From: Candidatus Yonathbacteria bacterium RIFCSPLOWO2_01_FULL_47_33b
GTDB taxonomy: Bacteria > Patescibacteriota > Minisyncoccia > Phycocordibacterales > UBA1550
NCBI GenBank assembly: GCA_001823575.1
Contig: MHUW01000018.1
Coordinates: forward strand, 1-35,502
DNA: 35,502 nucleotides
Direction of reading: 5' to 3'
Numbering within the stretch: position 1 is the first letter of the stretch; the number at the start of each line of letters is the position of its first letter. A model generated the notes under the pieces. It was given only the letters and a program-made list of their open reading frames with translations, did no database searches and was not told the origin of the DNA. The translations under genes and the position numbers were made by a program. Below, piece after piece: positions 24,536 through 31,116 of the stretch.

Positions 24536-25852
24536 ATGAAAAACCTTAATATCTTTCAAATCATTGTTCTTGGTGTGTTTGCAACCTTGATTATTGTAGG
24601 TATGCTTGCTTTTTCAGGCAAGCTTCCTTTTTTACCAAAAAGCGCAAAAGATGTGAATTATGGTACGGTAACAGTGTGGGGGACGTTCCCTGCAAATATG
24701 ATGCAGGCGCTCATTTCTGATAAATTTCGAAACGAGAAGAGCGTGACGATAAACTATGTAGAAAAGAGTAAGGCGACATTTTCAACCGACCTTGTTGAGG
24801 CGCTTGCTGCGGACCGAGGGCCGGACCTTTTCCTGATTGCACAGGATGAAATCTTGCGCAATTTGAACAAAATAGCGTTTATTCCATACGAGGCATTTAC
24901 CGAGCGAGATTTCAAAAATACTTTTATTGAAGAGGGTGAAATGTTTTTCCGTCCCGAGGGGCTTGTTGCTCTGCCATTTACTATTGACCCTATGGTGATG
25001 TACTGGAATCGTGACATATTTACGAATGCCGGTATCGTTGCACCACCCACTAAGTGGAGTGATTTTTATCCCATGGTACCCAAAATCGTCGTTCGGGATC
25101 AAGGGGGGAATATTAGCCGTGGGTTTGCATCTCTTGGGGAGTATCGAAATGTCTCACATGCAAAAGAGATACTTTCTGTTCTCATGATGCAAGCGGGAAG
25201 CCCTATTGTGGGTATTCAAAATGGAGTCTTGATGTCAAACCTTACATCAGCTACTGATCCAAACGCCCAAAACCCTGCGGCTCAGGCGCTCAATTTCTTT
25301 AGTCAGTTTTCGCGCTCAGACAAAGACTCGTACTCGTGGAATCGCTCGCTGCCAAATTCACGCAGCATGTTTGAGGCGGGAGACCTCGCGCTTTACTTTG
25401 GTTATGCGAGCGAATATCAGACAATCAAGCAAAAAAATCCCCATCTTAATTTCGATATCACGGTCATGCCGCAAGCAGACCAGGCGAGCGTAAAGATGAC
25501 ATTCGGGCGCATTCAAGGATTCGCAATCGTAAAAACATCAAGCAATCTTGCGGGAGCAATGCGCGCGTCACTCTTGCTCTCGGGGAGTGATATGGCTAAA
25601 GGTATTGCTGAGGCTACAAAGCTGCCTCCCGTACGTCGAGACCTCCTCGCGGTGCGCCCTACGGACCCTATACAGTCAGTCTTTTATGACTCAGCGCTTA
25701 TAGCACGCGCATGGCATGACCCGTCTCCGACCGAGACCGACCAGCTTTTTCAGGGTATGATTGATGACATCGGGTCTGATAGGCTCAAGGTAAGCCAGGC
25801 CCTATCTGTCACACAAAGTAGTATTAATAAGCTGCTCCAGCGATATAAATAA
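24536..25852 (+). CDS. Membrane-anchored extracellular solute-binding protein (family 1-like)
   Basis: 438 residues. One N-terminal membrane segment (about 8-27) without a lipobox suggests an uncleaved anchor. The outside part resembles sugar-type ABC binding proteins: VTVWGTFP, GPDLFLIAQDEIL, ALPFTIDPMVMYWNRDIF, and GDLALYFGYASEYQ. No permease or ATPase gene is nearby. It is followed after 2 bases by the pilin-like genes, suggesting a shared transcript and a surface uptake or attachment role. The ligand is unknown. Confidence 0.83.
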   Translation: MKNLNIFQIIVLGVFATLIIVGMLAFSGKLPFLPKSAKDVNYGTVTVWGTFPANMMQALISDKFRNEKSVTINYVEKSKATFSTDLVEALAADRGPDLFLIAQDEILRNLNKIAFIPYEAFTERDFKNTFIEEGEMFFRPEGLVALPFTIDPMVMYWNRDIFTNAGIVAPPTKWSDFYPMVPKIVVRDQGGNISRGFASLGEYRNVSHAKEILSVLMMQAGSPIVGIQNGVLMSNLTSATDPNAQNPAAQALNFFSQFSRSDKDSYSWNRSLPNSRSMFEAGDLALYFGYASEYQTIKQKNPHLNFDITVMPQADQASVKMTFGRIQGFAIVKTSSNLAGAMRASLLLSGSDMAKGIAEATKLPPVRRDLLAVRPTDPIQSVFYDSALIARAWHDPSPTETDQLFQGMIDDIGSDRLKVSQALSVTQSSINKLLQRYK

Positions 25853-25854
25853 CC

Positions 25855-26238
25855 ATGAACATATCTTTTAAAAAGACGAGTGCGATGATACTTGCGGGAG
25901 TTGCGCTCTCTCTGCCTTTTCTGGCGGTTGCGCAGATTGGTATCCCGTGCAATGGCCCAGACTGTGATTTTGATGATTTGATTACACTTGCTAATAATAT
26001 TATTAAATTCCTCGTGTTCACGGTCTCGGTTCCTCTTGCTGCTTTGGGCTTTATGGTCGCAGGAGCAAAATTGGTTCTTAATCAAAACAAAGAGGGGGCA
26101 TGGAGCGAAGCAAAGCAAAGTTTTGGAACTATTGGGATGGGGTTCGGTATTATCCTTGCTGCTTTCCTCCTCGTTAAGATGGTACTTTTTGCGTTCTTGG
26201 ATACCGATGCTGGATTTACCGCGTGGATACTTCAATAA
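25855..26238 (+). CDS. T4SS-pilin-like membrane protein 1
   Basis: 127 residues. The signal peptide is cut after AVA (about residue 26). A short external part with CNGPDC is followed by two membrane segments (about 48-70 and 82-106) separated by a Lys/Glu/Trp loop (NQNKEGAWSEAKQSFG). This is the VirB2/TrbC-like layout of the T4SS_pilin family common in CPR genomes. It starts 2 bases after the solute-binding gene. First of five related genes. Confidence 0.75.
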   Translation: MNISFKKTSAMILAGVALSLPFLAVAQIGIPCNGPDCDFDDLITLANNIIKFLVFTVSVPLAALGFMVAGAKLVLNQNKEGAWSEAKQSFGTIGMGFGIILAAFLLVKMVLFAFLDTDAGFTAWILQ

Positions 26239-26241
26239 GTA

Positions 26242-26271
26242 TTGCAGAGAGAAGCAATGAAGGTGTATAAT
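26242..26271 (+). promoter_or_regulatory. Promoter before pilin-like gene 2
   Basis: TTGCAG (26242-26247), 18 bases, TATAAT (26266-26271), 14 bases before the ATG. Confidence 0.6.
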
Positions 26272-26285
26272 GTAATTATATATTT

Positions 26286-26792
26286 ATGGATATGATGAAA
26301 AAAATTCTTGGGGCGTTGATTGTTCTTGCAGCGTTGCTTGTCGGCGGTATTGCGTTTGCGGCAGTTTCTCAAGGGGGGACATTTGATTCGCCTGTTGGGG
26401 GGACATGTGGAGCGACACCAGATTGTGCAGCAGGGCTTAGTTGTGGCTCTGGCGGTGTCTGCGTTTCCAGTGCTAGTGGCGGCGCTACTGCACAAAGTGG
26501 CGGCTCTACAGCACCTCTTGCCCGCGGGCAGCTACAAAACCCTATTAAGTATGATAATTTTTATGACTTTGTTGCTGCGGTACTTGAGACTGCTGTAGAA
26601 ATATTAATGCCGTTTGTGGTCCTCGCATTTATTTGGTCAGGATTTCTCTTTGTGCGAGCGCAGGGAGCCCCTGCAGAGCTTGAAAAGGCAAAGTCAGCAA
26701 TCTACTGGAGTATCATTGGTGCATTCATTTTGATGGGCGCCTGGGGGTTCGCGCAAATTATTAGCACTACCATATCAACCTTAACTCAGTAA
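26286..26792 (+). CDS. T4SS-pilin-like membrane protein 2, with Cys-rich insert
   Basis: 168 residues, the longest of the five. The signal peptide is about 1-25. Then comes a small four-Cys module (CGATPDCAAGLSCGSGGVC) of the CxxxxxCxxGLxC type seen in extracytoplasmic disulfide domains, and a Ser/Gly-rich linker. The pilin core has two membrane segments (about 96-115 and 135-155) with QGAPAELEKAKSAIYWSIIG between. The Cys module would project outward and might bind a partner. Next gene 7 bases on. Confidence 0.78.
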   Translation: MDMMKKILGALIVLAALLVGGIAFAAVSQGGTFDSPVGGTCGATPDCAAGLSCGSGGVCVSSASGGATAQSGGSTAPLARGQLQNPIKYDNFYDFVAAVLETAVEILMPFVVLAFIWSGFLFVRAQGAPAELEKAKSAIYWSIIGAFILMGAWGFAQIISTTISTLTQ

Positions 26793-26799
26793 AAATATT

Positions 26800-27123
26800 A
26801 TGGACTTTAAAGACTTTGTCGCATTCATTATCCTTGATCTCATCAAACCAGTGACATGGCTCATTATGTCACTGGCAGTCGTGTACTTCCTTTGGAGTAT
26901 TACGCAGATTATTATCAAGAGCGACGAGGTAGATATGCGTGAGGAGCTCAAGAAAAGGGCTACATGGGGGATTGTCGCACTTTTTGTCATGACCTCGATG
27001 TGGGGGCTCGTAAATATTCTTATCAATACTTTTCAGCCGGACGCAGAGCTCAACGCACTTCCACAGCTACCTACAAGTTTTAATGCGAGCGAGACGGTTT
27101 TAGCGCTACATACCACTAAGTAG
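26800..27123 (+). CDS. T4SS-pilin-like membrane protein 3
   Basis: 107 residues, no cleavable signal peptide. Two membrane segments (about 15-36 and 48-72) are joined by IKSDEVDMREELKKRATWGIV, which matches the charged loop and WGI motif of its neighbours. The C-terminal ~35 residues are hydrophilic. It overlaps nothing and follows gene 2 by 7 bases. Confidence 0.72.
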   Translation: MDFKDFVAFIILDLIKPVTWLIMSLAVVYFLWSITQIIIKSDEVDMREELKKRATWGIVALFVMTSMWGLVNILINTFQPDAELNALPQLPTSFNASETVLALHTTK

Positions 27124-27259
27124 TAGGGCGAGCGCAAGTGGGGGGGTGATCCACACCTTTCTTAGAGAGGATTTTCAATGGGCGCCTACGAGGCTTAGTT
27201 GGGGGTTTTTGATGGGTAGGGCCTTTCCACAGAAACCTCGATTTTTAGATATTTATCCC

Positions 27260-27288
27260 TTGTAGTTTATGAAATGGTTTCGTATAAT
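27260..27288 (+). promoter_or_regulatory. Promoter before pilin-like gene 4
   Basis: TTGTAG (27260-27265), 17 bases, TATAAT (27283-27288), 59 bases before the ATG. The rest of the 224-base gap (27124-27347) shows no gene, only G-rich sequence and a 6-codon ATG frame after GAGAGGA that I do not count. Confidence 0.65.
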
Positions 27289-27347
27289 TAAAGATGTAGG
27301 ACTGAGTCGTGAAGTCATACAGTATTAATTATACAAGTATCATCATT

Positions 27348-27701
27348 ATGAAAAAAGTTATTGCACTTAGTATCGCTCTCATGCCATTTTTGGCATCAGC
27401 ACAGTCTGGTTTTACGAATTTAGCTGGTTTCTTTACGTTTTCCGGAGCTTTCCTGAAGTCTGCTACTGCGCTTATGTTTGCTGCAGCGTTCTTCTTCTTC
27501 CTTTGGGGAGTCTTTCAGTTTGTACGTGCAGCAGGTGACGAGGAGGCACGCAAGACAGGTCGCGACCACATCATCTACGGTGTTATTGGTCTCGCGGTGA
27601 TGGCGTCTGTTTACGGTCTCGTAAACTTTTTGACCACGAGCGCAGGCCTCTCTACCACAACAGTTACACCTCCTGCGATTATTGAGATCACTAATCTGTA
27701 G
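27348..27701 (+). CDS. T4SS-pilin-like membrane protein 4
   Basis: 117 residues from the ATG at 27348; a frame start 13 codons upstream would spoil the signal peptide. The signal peptide MKKVIALSIALMPFLASA is cut before QSG. Two membrane segments (about 37-57 and 75-96) flank the conserved loop RAAGDEEARKTGRDHIIYGVIG. The short Thr-rich tail is outside. It has its own promoter. Confidence 0.78.
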   Translation: MKKVIALSIALMPFLASAQSGFTNLAGFFTFSGAFLKSATALMFAAAFFFFLWGVFQFVRAAGDEEARKTGRDHIIYGVIGLAVMASVYGLVNFLTTSAGLSTTTVTPPAIIEITNL

Positions 27702-27723
27702 TCACAAGTAATCATTTTATTCT

Positions 27724-27966
27724 GTGAATATCATTGAAAAGTTAAACGATCTGATCCTCAACCCTTTGATTGTCCTCCTCTTTGCGGTAGCTGCTGGGTA
27801 CTTTCTTTTTGGACTTCTTCGGTTCATCCAAAACCAGGACAACGAAACAGCACAAGAAGAAGGGAAGCGGCATATGGTCTGGGGTGTCATCGGGATTTTT
27901 TTGATGGTTGCAGTCTATGGCATTTTAAATCTTATCGGTACAACCGTAGGAAATATTACGCAGTAG
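27724..27966 (+). CDS. T4SS-pilin-like membrane protein 5 (GTG start)
   Basis: 80 residues, initiated at GTG 27724, the only start that gives a whole first helix; there is no in-frame ATG before it. No signal peptide. Two membrane segments (about 13-32 and 52-73) flank NQDNETAQEEGKRHMVWGVIG, closely matching protein 4. It follows 22 bases after protein 4, so the two are a pair. A terminator follows. Confidence 0.75.
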   Translation: MNIIEKLNDLILNPLIVLLFAVAAGYFLFGLLRFIQNQDNETAQEEGKRHMVWGVIGIFLMVAVYGILNLIGTTVGNITQ

Positions 27967-27985
27967 TAGGTTTGGAAAAATTAAC

Positions 27986-28023
27986 AAAAACACTCCGTAC
28001 AAAAGTACGGAGTGTTTTTGTTT
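27986..28023 (+). terminator. Terminator of the pilin-like cluster
   Basis: AAAAACACTCCGTAC, loop AAAA, GTACGGAGTGTTTTT (28005-28019), then more T. A perfect 15-bp palindrome. Confidence 0.9.
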
Positions 28024-28029
28024 TACACC

Positions 28030-28061
28030 AAAAGAAAAAGCCCTCGAATTACTTCGAGGGC
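28030..28061 (-). terminator. Terminator of the unknown two-gene cassette
   Basis: GCCCTCGAA (28040-28048) and TTCGAGGGC (28053-28061); on the minus strand it is followed by TTTTTCTTTT. It lies 20 bases after the stop of the gene at 28082. Confidence 0.85.
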
Positions 28062-28081
28062 TTCATGTTGAATTGCAAATT

Positions 28082-29182
28082 TCAAACAGGAGTTAGCGTT
28101 ACCGTAACTTTGACCGGTGTTTCCGTTTTTGACGAAAAACCAAGACGTAGCCGGCGGATATTTCCGCCCAAATCGACATGCTCGCTGCAGTCATGAGTAA
28201 CGCCTTGAGGGGCACCATCATACTCGATAGCAACGAGGCATCCTTCTGGTGCGTCCCACCTGAAATCAGTTGACGCAGGAATCTTTACCTCCGTAAAAGC
28301 TACTTGTGTGGCGAGTACTACGACAGTACGTGCTTGAGGTTGCTTTGGTGTGGTGCGTTGTGTCGATGTGTTTCGGTGAGTATTTATTGACCATGTCTTG
28401 CCACCTAATTTATATTCATCCAACGTCTTGTGTAACGCTGGAGGCTTAAACGCAAGAACCATAATAGCAAATAAAATAAATATAAGCACCGTGTAGCTAC
28501 CCCTGCTTTCCTTTTTTGCATTACTACGCTCATCAAAGAGTGTAAGTATTACTGCCAAAAGTAATGCAAGAACAAAGATGCCCCCTTCTTTCCCTTTGAT
28601 CGAGAGAGCCCACTCACTAAGGAAAGATTTGTCGCTACCCCAAAAACCTTGCGGAATGAGGGAAACAACGGCAAATCCGATGATGGTACAGGCTCCATAA
28701 AACACAAGCTTTTTCCCGATTTCACCGCCGTATTTCCACTGGTCGGCCATAAGGCTGACTGCAATAGATCCTGCGATGATAACGAAGAATGCGCCAGGGT
28801 TTTCGGTAAAAGGAACGAAGCCAAGGTAGAAGAGTACAATAGTGCCCACAAGCAAGACAGTTTTGAAAACACTGAAATAGTGTCTCAATATCCATTTTGC
28901 TCCCTCGGAGAGTGAACCATCGCCAATGATTGCCCCCGCGACAGCAACTTCCGCAACTTGCCGCGGACGCCACCACAAAATAGCGGTGACAACGGCGAAC
29001 AAGGACGAGAGAATTATGTTGACTTCAGGGTGACCAAAAACGTTACATACAAGCCCGATGAGCATGATACCAATGAGTACCCAGAGTGCTCCGACAAGCT
29101 TTAAGTATGCTTTTCGAATAGGGTCAACACCGAGGCCGATGGTTTCGCTGCCGACATTGAGAACAGCTAGAATAAGATCCAT
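28082..29182 (-). CDS. Polytopic membrane protein of unknown function
   Basis: 366 residues. Seven to eight membrane segments (about 30-48, 55-71, 105-124, 130-146, 158-176, 201-216, 229-245). A linker rich in Thr/Gln/Arg (268-284) leads to a soluble beta-rich C-terminal domain (285-366) with Cys314 and Cys332 that could form a disulfide. AAGGAG lies 7 bases before the ATG. It is the second gene of a two-gene cassette; only 17 bases separate it from the upstream stop. I do not recognise the family. The C-terminal domain probably lies outside, but orientation is inferred. Confidence 0.72.
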   Translation of the reverse strand: MDLILAVLNVGSETIGLGVDPIRKAYLKLVGALWVLIGIMLIGLVCNVFGHPEVNIILSSLFAVVTAILWWRPRQVAEVAVAGAIIGDGSLSEGAKWILRHYFSVFKTVLLVGTIVLFYLGFVPFTENPGAFFVIIAGSIAVSLMADQWKYGGEIGKKLVFYGACTIIGFAVVSLIPQGFWGSDKSFLSEWALSIKGKEGGIFVLALLLAVILTLFDERSNAKKESRGSYTVLIFILFAIMVLAFKPPALHKTLDEYKLGGKTWSINTHRNTSTQRTTPKQPQARTVVVLATQVAFTEVKIPASTDFRWDAPEGCLVAIEYDGAPQGVTHDCSEHVDLGGNIRRLRLGFSSKTETPVKVTVTLTPV

Positions 29183-29199
29183 TTGAGGCTCCTTTGATT

Positions 29200-29874
29200 T
29201 TAGATTTGGAAGACCCAGCCAACAAAGCGATAGAAGGGATTAACCTTGTAATGCTTTTTACGGTAGGCTGTGATGTGAGGCACCAGAACATCATTGATAG
29301 CCTTTGCAACCTTGTTGGGGTCGGAAAGGTCATTAACAGAATCAAGGCAAAGAGATTTAACAATAATCTGCTTCACTTCCTTGTGGATTTCTGAAAGTTT
29401 GCTTTCGTCAACCAAGTGGTTTATGCGAAGAGTTTCTACCGCATGACGTATGTCATCATCCTCCTGGCACATATTTGCATCTGCAACGAGATCCTTGAGG
29501 AACTTAACGCGTCGATCGTTTTCTGAAAACTCAACGACGTTAATTTTTTCTCCTTTTTCGTTCGTAGTTGTTTCGTTTGGCATTGAGCCAATGTTGAGAA
29601 GAAGAGAAGTTGATTCGTCGAGAGTGAGCTTTTGCATAATCTTATCAAGCGCACTTCGCTCATCTTTTTTGAGGCCTGTACGAACAGAACCCCAAATCCC
29701 TTCATCAGCACGACCAAGGCCAAACAGATGGGGGAGGTGTTGTTTCACTGCTTCTTTACGTTCTTCTCCTGGTTTGGCATCTGAAACTTCTTTGATACCA
29801 ACTGCCAGCATAATAAACTGGACAATCTCTACGATTACCCCAAAAGCATCCTTAACATCGAATTTTTCAGACAT
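29200..29874 (-). CDS. Hypothetical protein, first gene of the unknown cassette
   Basis: 224 residues. A weakly hydrophobic N-terminal helix (AFGVIVEIVQFIMLAVGIKEV, about 10-30) may be membrane-associated. The rest is charged and mostly helical, with LDKIMQKLTLDESTSLLLNIGS near the middle and an aromatic C-terminus (NPFYRFVGWVFQI) that may touch the membrane. AAGGGAG precedes the ATG. The promoter at 29933-29960 is near consensus. No family recognised; close coupling with the membrane protein downstream suggests they act together. Confidence 0.7.
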   Translation of the reverse strand: MSEKFDVKDAFGVIVEIVQFIMLAVGIKEVSDAKPGEERKEAVKQHLPHLFGLGRADEGIWGSVRTGLKKDERSALDKIMQKLTLDESTSLLLNIGSMPNETTTNEKGEKINVVEFSENDRRVKFLKDLVADANMCQEDDDIRHAVETLRINHLVDESKLSEIHKEVKQIIVKSLCLDSVNDLSDPNKVAKAINDVLVPHITAYRKKHYKVNPFYRFVGWVFQI

Positions 29875-29932
29875 GACTGTCTCCCTTAAGTTGAATTTGC
29901 AATTATCAAAGATCTGACAATTTTCTTGTTTA

Positions 29933-29960
29933 ATTATAGCAGATTCTCAAAAAAAGTCAA
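29933..29960 (-). promoter_or_regulatory. Near-consensus promoter of the unknown cassette
   Basis: Minus strand: TTGACT (29960-29955), 16 bases ending in ATCTGC, TATAAT (29938-29933), with an extended -10 TG. Same architecture as the promoters at 13642, 15955 and 34143. Confidence 0.82.
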
Positions 29961-29965
29961 GGTGC

Positions 29966-30014
29966 CACAACCAGCAAAATACCGAGGAAAAACCTCGGTA
30001 TTTTGCTGGTTGTG
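29966..30014. repeat. 22-bp perfect inverted repeat
   Basis: The arms 29966-29987 (CACAACCAGCAAAATACCGA + GG) and 29993-30014 are exact reverse complements around AAAAA. It separates the tRNA island from the unknown cassette. With no U-tract on the minus strand it is not a classical terminator, though such a stem could still stop read-through from the tRNAs. Confidence 0.85.
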
Positions 30015-30049
30015 AGCGTGGACGAATTAGCAAATTCGCGTCCTGGACG

Positions 30050-30112
30050 TTAGACTTGAACCCTCAAGGATCACTCCATACGCTTCTCAATTACCAAATT
30101 GACCTACTGGGT
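30050..30112 (-). pseudogene. tRNA-Leu-like remnant
   Basis: The minus strand shows a D-loop-like TTTGGTAA between TCAA and TTGA, then GAGAAGCGTATGG and GGTTCAAGTC, close to the matching parts of tRNA-Leu(CAG) next to it (CAGAAGCGTATCC, AGTTCGAGTC). The T-stem does not pair and no acceptor stem can be formed, so it is not a functional tRNA. Confidence 0.35.
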
Positions 30113-30165
30113 GAATCAGCTGATTCGCATCTTGGATGTAAACGACGTACGCATTCTGAACTGGG

Positions 30166-30247
30166 TGCGCGTGGGGAGACTCGAACTCCCAACCCTTACG
30201 GGATACGCTTCTGAGACGTACGCGTATACCAATTCCGCCACACGCGC
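30166..30247 (-). tRNA. tRNA-Leu(CAG)
   Basis: Acceptor GCGCGTG/CACGCGC, anticodon stem TACGT/GCGTA with loop CTCAGAA (anticodon CAG), long variable arm, T-arm GGGAG-TTCGAGT-CTCCC, discriminator A; followed by CCC, so CCA is not encoded. An 11-base inverted repeat (ATTCTGAACTG at 30153-30163 and CAGTTCAGAAT at 30251-30261) flanks it and would extend the acceptor stem in the precursor. Confidence 0.93.
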
Positions 30248-30270
30248 ACTCAGTTCAGAATAATAAAAAA

Positions 30271-30292
30271 GCCCAGTTCCGCCACACGCTCG
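30271..30292 (-). pseudogene. 5' fragment of a tRNA-Leu
   Basis: Matches the first ~20 bases of tRNA-Leu(CAG) (GCGTGTGGCGGAA region) with few changes and then breaks off into an A/T run. Only acceptor and D-stem sequence remain. Confidence 0.5.
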
Positions 30293-30317
30293 CGGTCATG
30301 CCATTCTAGCATATTTA

Positions 30318-30402
30318 TGGTGCCGAGGAGAGGACTTGAACCTCCATGGGTTACCCCGCTTGCTCCTAAGGCAAGTGCGTCTACCAATTTCGCCACCTCG
30401 GC
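30318..30402 (-). tRNA. tRNA-Leu(UAG)
   Basis: Acceptor GCCGAGG/CCTCGGC, anticodon stem CTTGC/GCAAG with loop CTTAGGA (anticodon TAG), variable arm, T-arm GGAGG-TTCAAGT-CCTCT, discriminator A and encoded CCA. Confidence 0.95.
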
Positions 30403-30444
30403 ATATAGATACAAGGTACACTAAACATACCTCCGCGTAAAGCA

Positions 30445-30552
30445 CCCCAGTAGGATTCGCCTCTTCCTTCGGTCGAGACTATCCATTTTGTAGCGATTCG
30501 AGAATACTCTCATCGCCAAAATGGTGAGCCTACGGTTCGAATCCTATTGGGG
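30445..30552. repeat. Palindromic element E1 with arms copied from the tRNA-Lys 3' end
   Basis: Arms CCCCAGTAGGATTCG (30445-30459) and CGAATCCTATTGGGG (30538-30552) pair over 15 bp with one G-T. The sequence is that of the T-arm and acceptor of tRNA-Lys at 30602. Inside, CCTCTTCCTTCGGTCGAGAC (30460-30479) and the following ATCCATTTT are shared with E2, and CCATTTTG/CAAAATGG makes an inner stem with a further small hairpin (GCGAT/ATCGC). Confidence 0.8.
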
Positions 30553-30564
30553 GCGTTACTGATA

Positions 30565-30600
30565 ATAAAAAAAGCAGGGAAGATACCCTGCTTTTTTATT
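30565..30600. terminator. Bidirectional terminator between E1 and tRNA-Lys
   Basis: AGCAGGG (30573-30579), loop AAGATA, CCCTGCT (30586-30592), with A7 before and T6 after. It would stop the tRNA-Lys transcript and any plus-strand transcript of E1. Confidence 0.85.
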
Positions 30601-30601
30601 A

Positions 30602-30677
30602 TGGTGCCCCCAGTAGGATTCGAACCTACGACCGTCTCGTTAAGAGCGAGCTGCTCTACCAACTGAGCTATAGAGGC
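30602..30677 (-). tRNA. tRNA-Lys(CUU)
   Basis: Acceptor GCCTCTA/TGGGGGC (with G-T pairs), D-stem GCTC/GAGC, anticodon loop CTCTTAA (anticodon CTT) on a stem with G27-A43 unpaired, T-arm GTAGG-TTCGAAT-CCTAC, discriminator A, encoded CCA. Confidence 0.95.
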
Positions 30678-30738
30678 ATATATTTACTAATCTAACTCTA
30701 TCACTTTTCTGTGCCTACCAAAGTTTATGGCCGAGCCA

Positions 30739-30754
30739 CGAATCAGCTGATTCG
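30739..30754. repeat. CGAATCAGCTGATTCG palindrome (three copies in the window)
   Basis: The 14-base centre GAATCAGCTGATTC also occurs at 30113-30126 and 33681-33694 (inside R3). A related hairpin CGAATT-AGCA-AATTCG is at about 30023-30038. All lie in non-coding DNA near structured elements. Confidence 0.7.
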
Positions 30755-30814
30755 GCGATAGAGGCATTTGGTACTTGAATTATTATACACAAAAAACGAA
30801 GAAAGGGAAGTAGT

Positions 30815-30918
30815 GCCCGGGGTGGGACTCGCCTCTTCCTTCGGTCGAGACCATCCATTTTAATAGTCGCTATGCTCCTTTAAAATGTGGGGCCTCTGGT
30901 TCGAGTCCCACCCCAGGC
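30815..30918. repeat. Palindromic element E2 with arms copied from the tRNA-Leu(UAA) 3' end
   Basis: Arms GCCCGGGGTGGGACTCG (30815-30831) and CGAGTCCCACCCCAGGC (30902-30918) pair over 17 bp with one C-A. They match the T-arm and acceptor of tRNA-Leu(UAA) at 30938. Inside is the same CCTCTTCCTTCGGTCGAGAC (30832-30851) and ATCCATTTT as in E1, then CATTTTAA/TTAAAATG as inner stem. Confidence 0.8.
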
Positions 30919-30937
30919 ATCTCGCTCTGCTTATTTG

Positions 30938-31018
30938 TGCCCGGGGTGGGACTCGAACCCACATATCTTTCGATGGGAAATTTTAAGTTTCCTGTGTATA
31001 CCATTCCACCACCCGGGC
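30938..31018 (-). tRNA. tRNA-Leu(UAA)
   Basis: Acceptor GCCCGGG/CCCGGGC, anticodon stem GGAAA/TTTCC with loop CTTAAAA (anticodon TAA), variable arm, T-arm GTGGG-TTCGAGT-CCCAC, discriminator A, no encoded CCA. Confidence 0.95.
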
Positions 31019-31037
31019 AGGTGAAGATACTCTCTTG

Positions 31038-31109
31038 AGGCGTGGGCGAGAATCGAACTCGCGTATAGAGGTTTTGCAAACGACCGCCTTACCACTTGGC
31101 TACCACGCC
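31038..31109 (-). tRNA. tRNA-Cys(GCA) with a poorly paired anticodon stem
   Basis: Acceptor GGCGTGG/CCACGCC, D-arm as in tRNA-Cys, loop TTGCAAA (anticodon GCA), T-arm GCGAG-TTCGATT-CTCGC, discriminator U as required for Cys; no encoded CCA. The anticodon stem is GTCGT against ACCTC, with T-T and C-C mismatches where typical tRNA-Cys has GAGGT. Confidence 0.9.
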
Positions 31110-31116
31110 GACATCA

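Noticed and set aside
24536-25852. ABC transporter operon
   Set aside because: Only a binding protein is present; no permease or ATPase gene follows.
27163-27201. Six-codon frame after GAGAGGA upstream of pilin-like gene 4
   Set aside because: Too short and without promoter or terminator of its own.
30445-30918. E1 and E2 as intact tRNA genes or tRNAs with introns
   Set aside because: The T-stem 5' side is missing and the 3' arms pair with a distant left arm instead; no anticodon arm can be formed.
30445-30918. E1/E2 or R1-R3 as integron attC sites
   Set aside because: No GTTRRRY/RYYYAAC core sites are visible and there are no cassette genes between them.
30870-31079. Minus-strand 69-codon frame in the tRNA island
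   Set aside because: It is a translation of tRNA-Leu(UAA) and E2; peptides such as GVGLEPEAP are typical of translated tRNA 3' ends.
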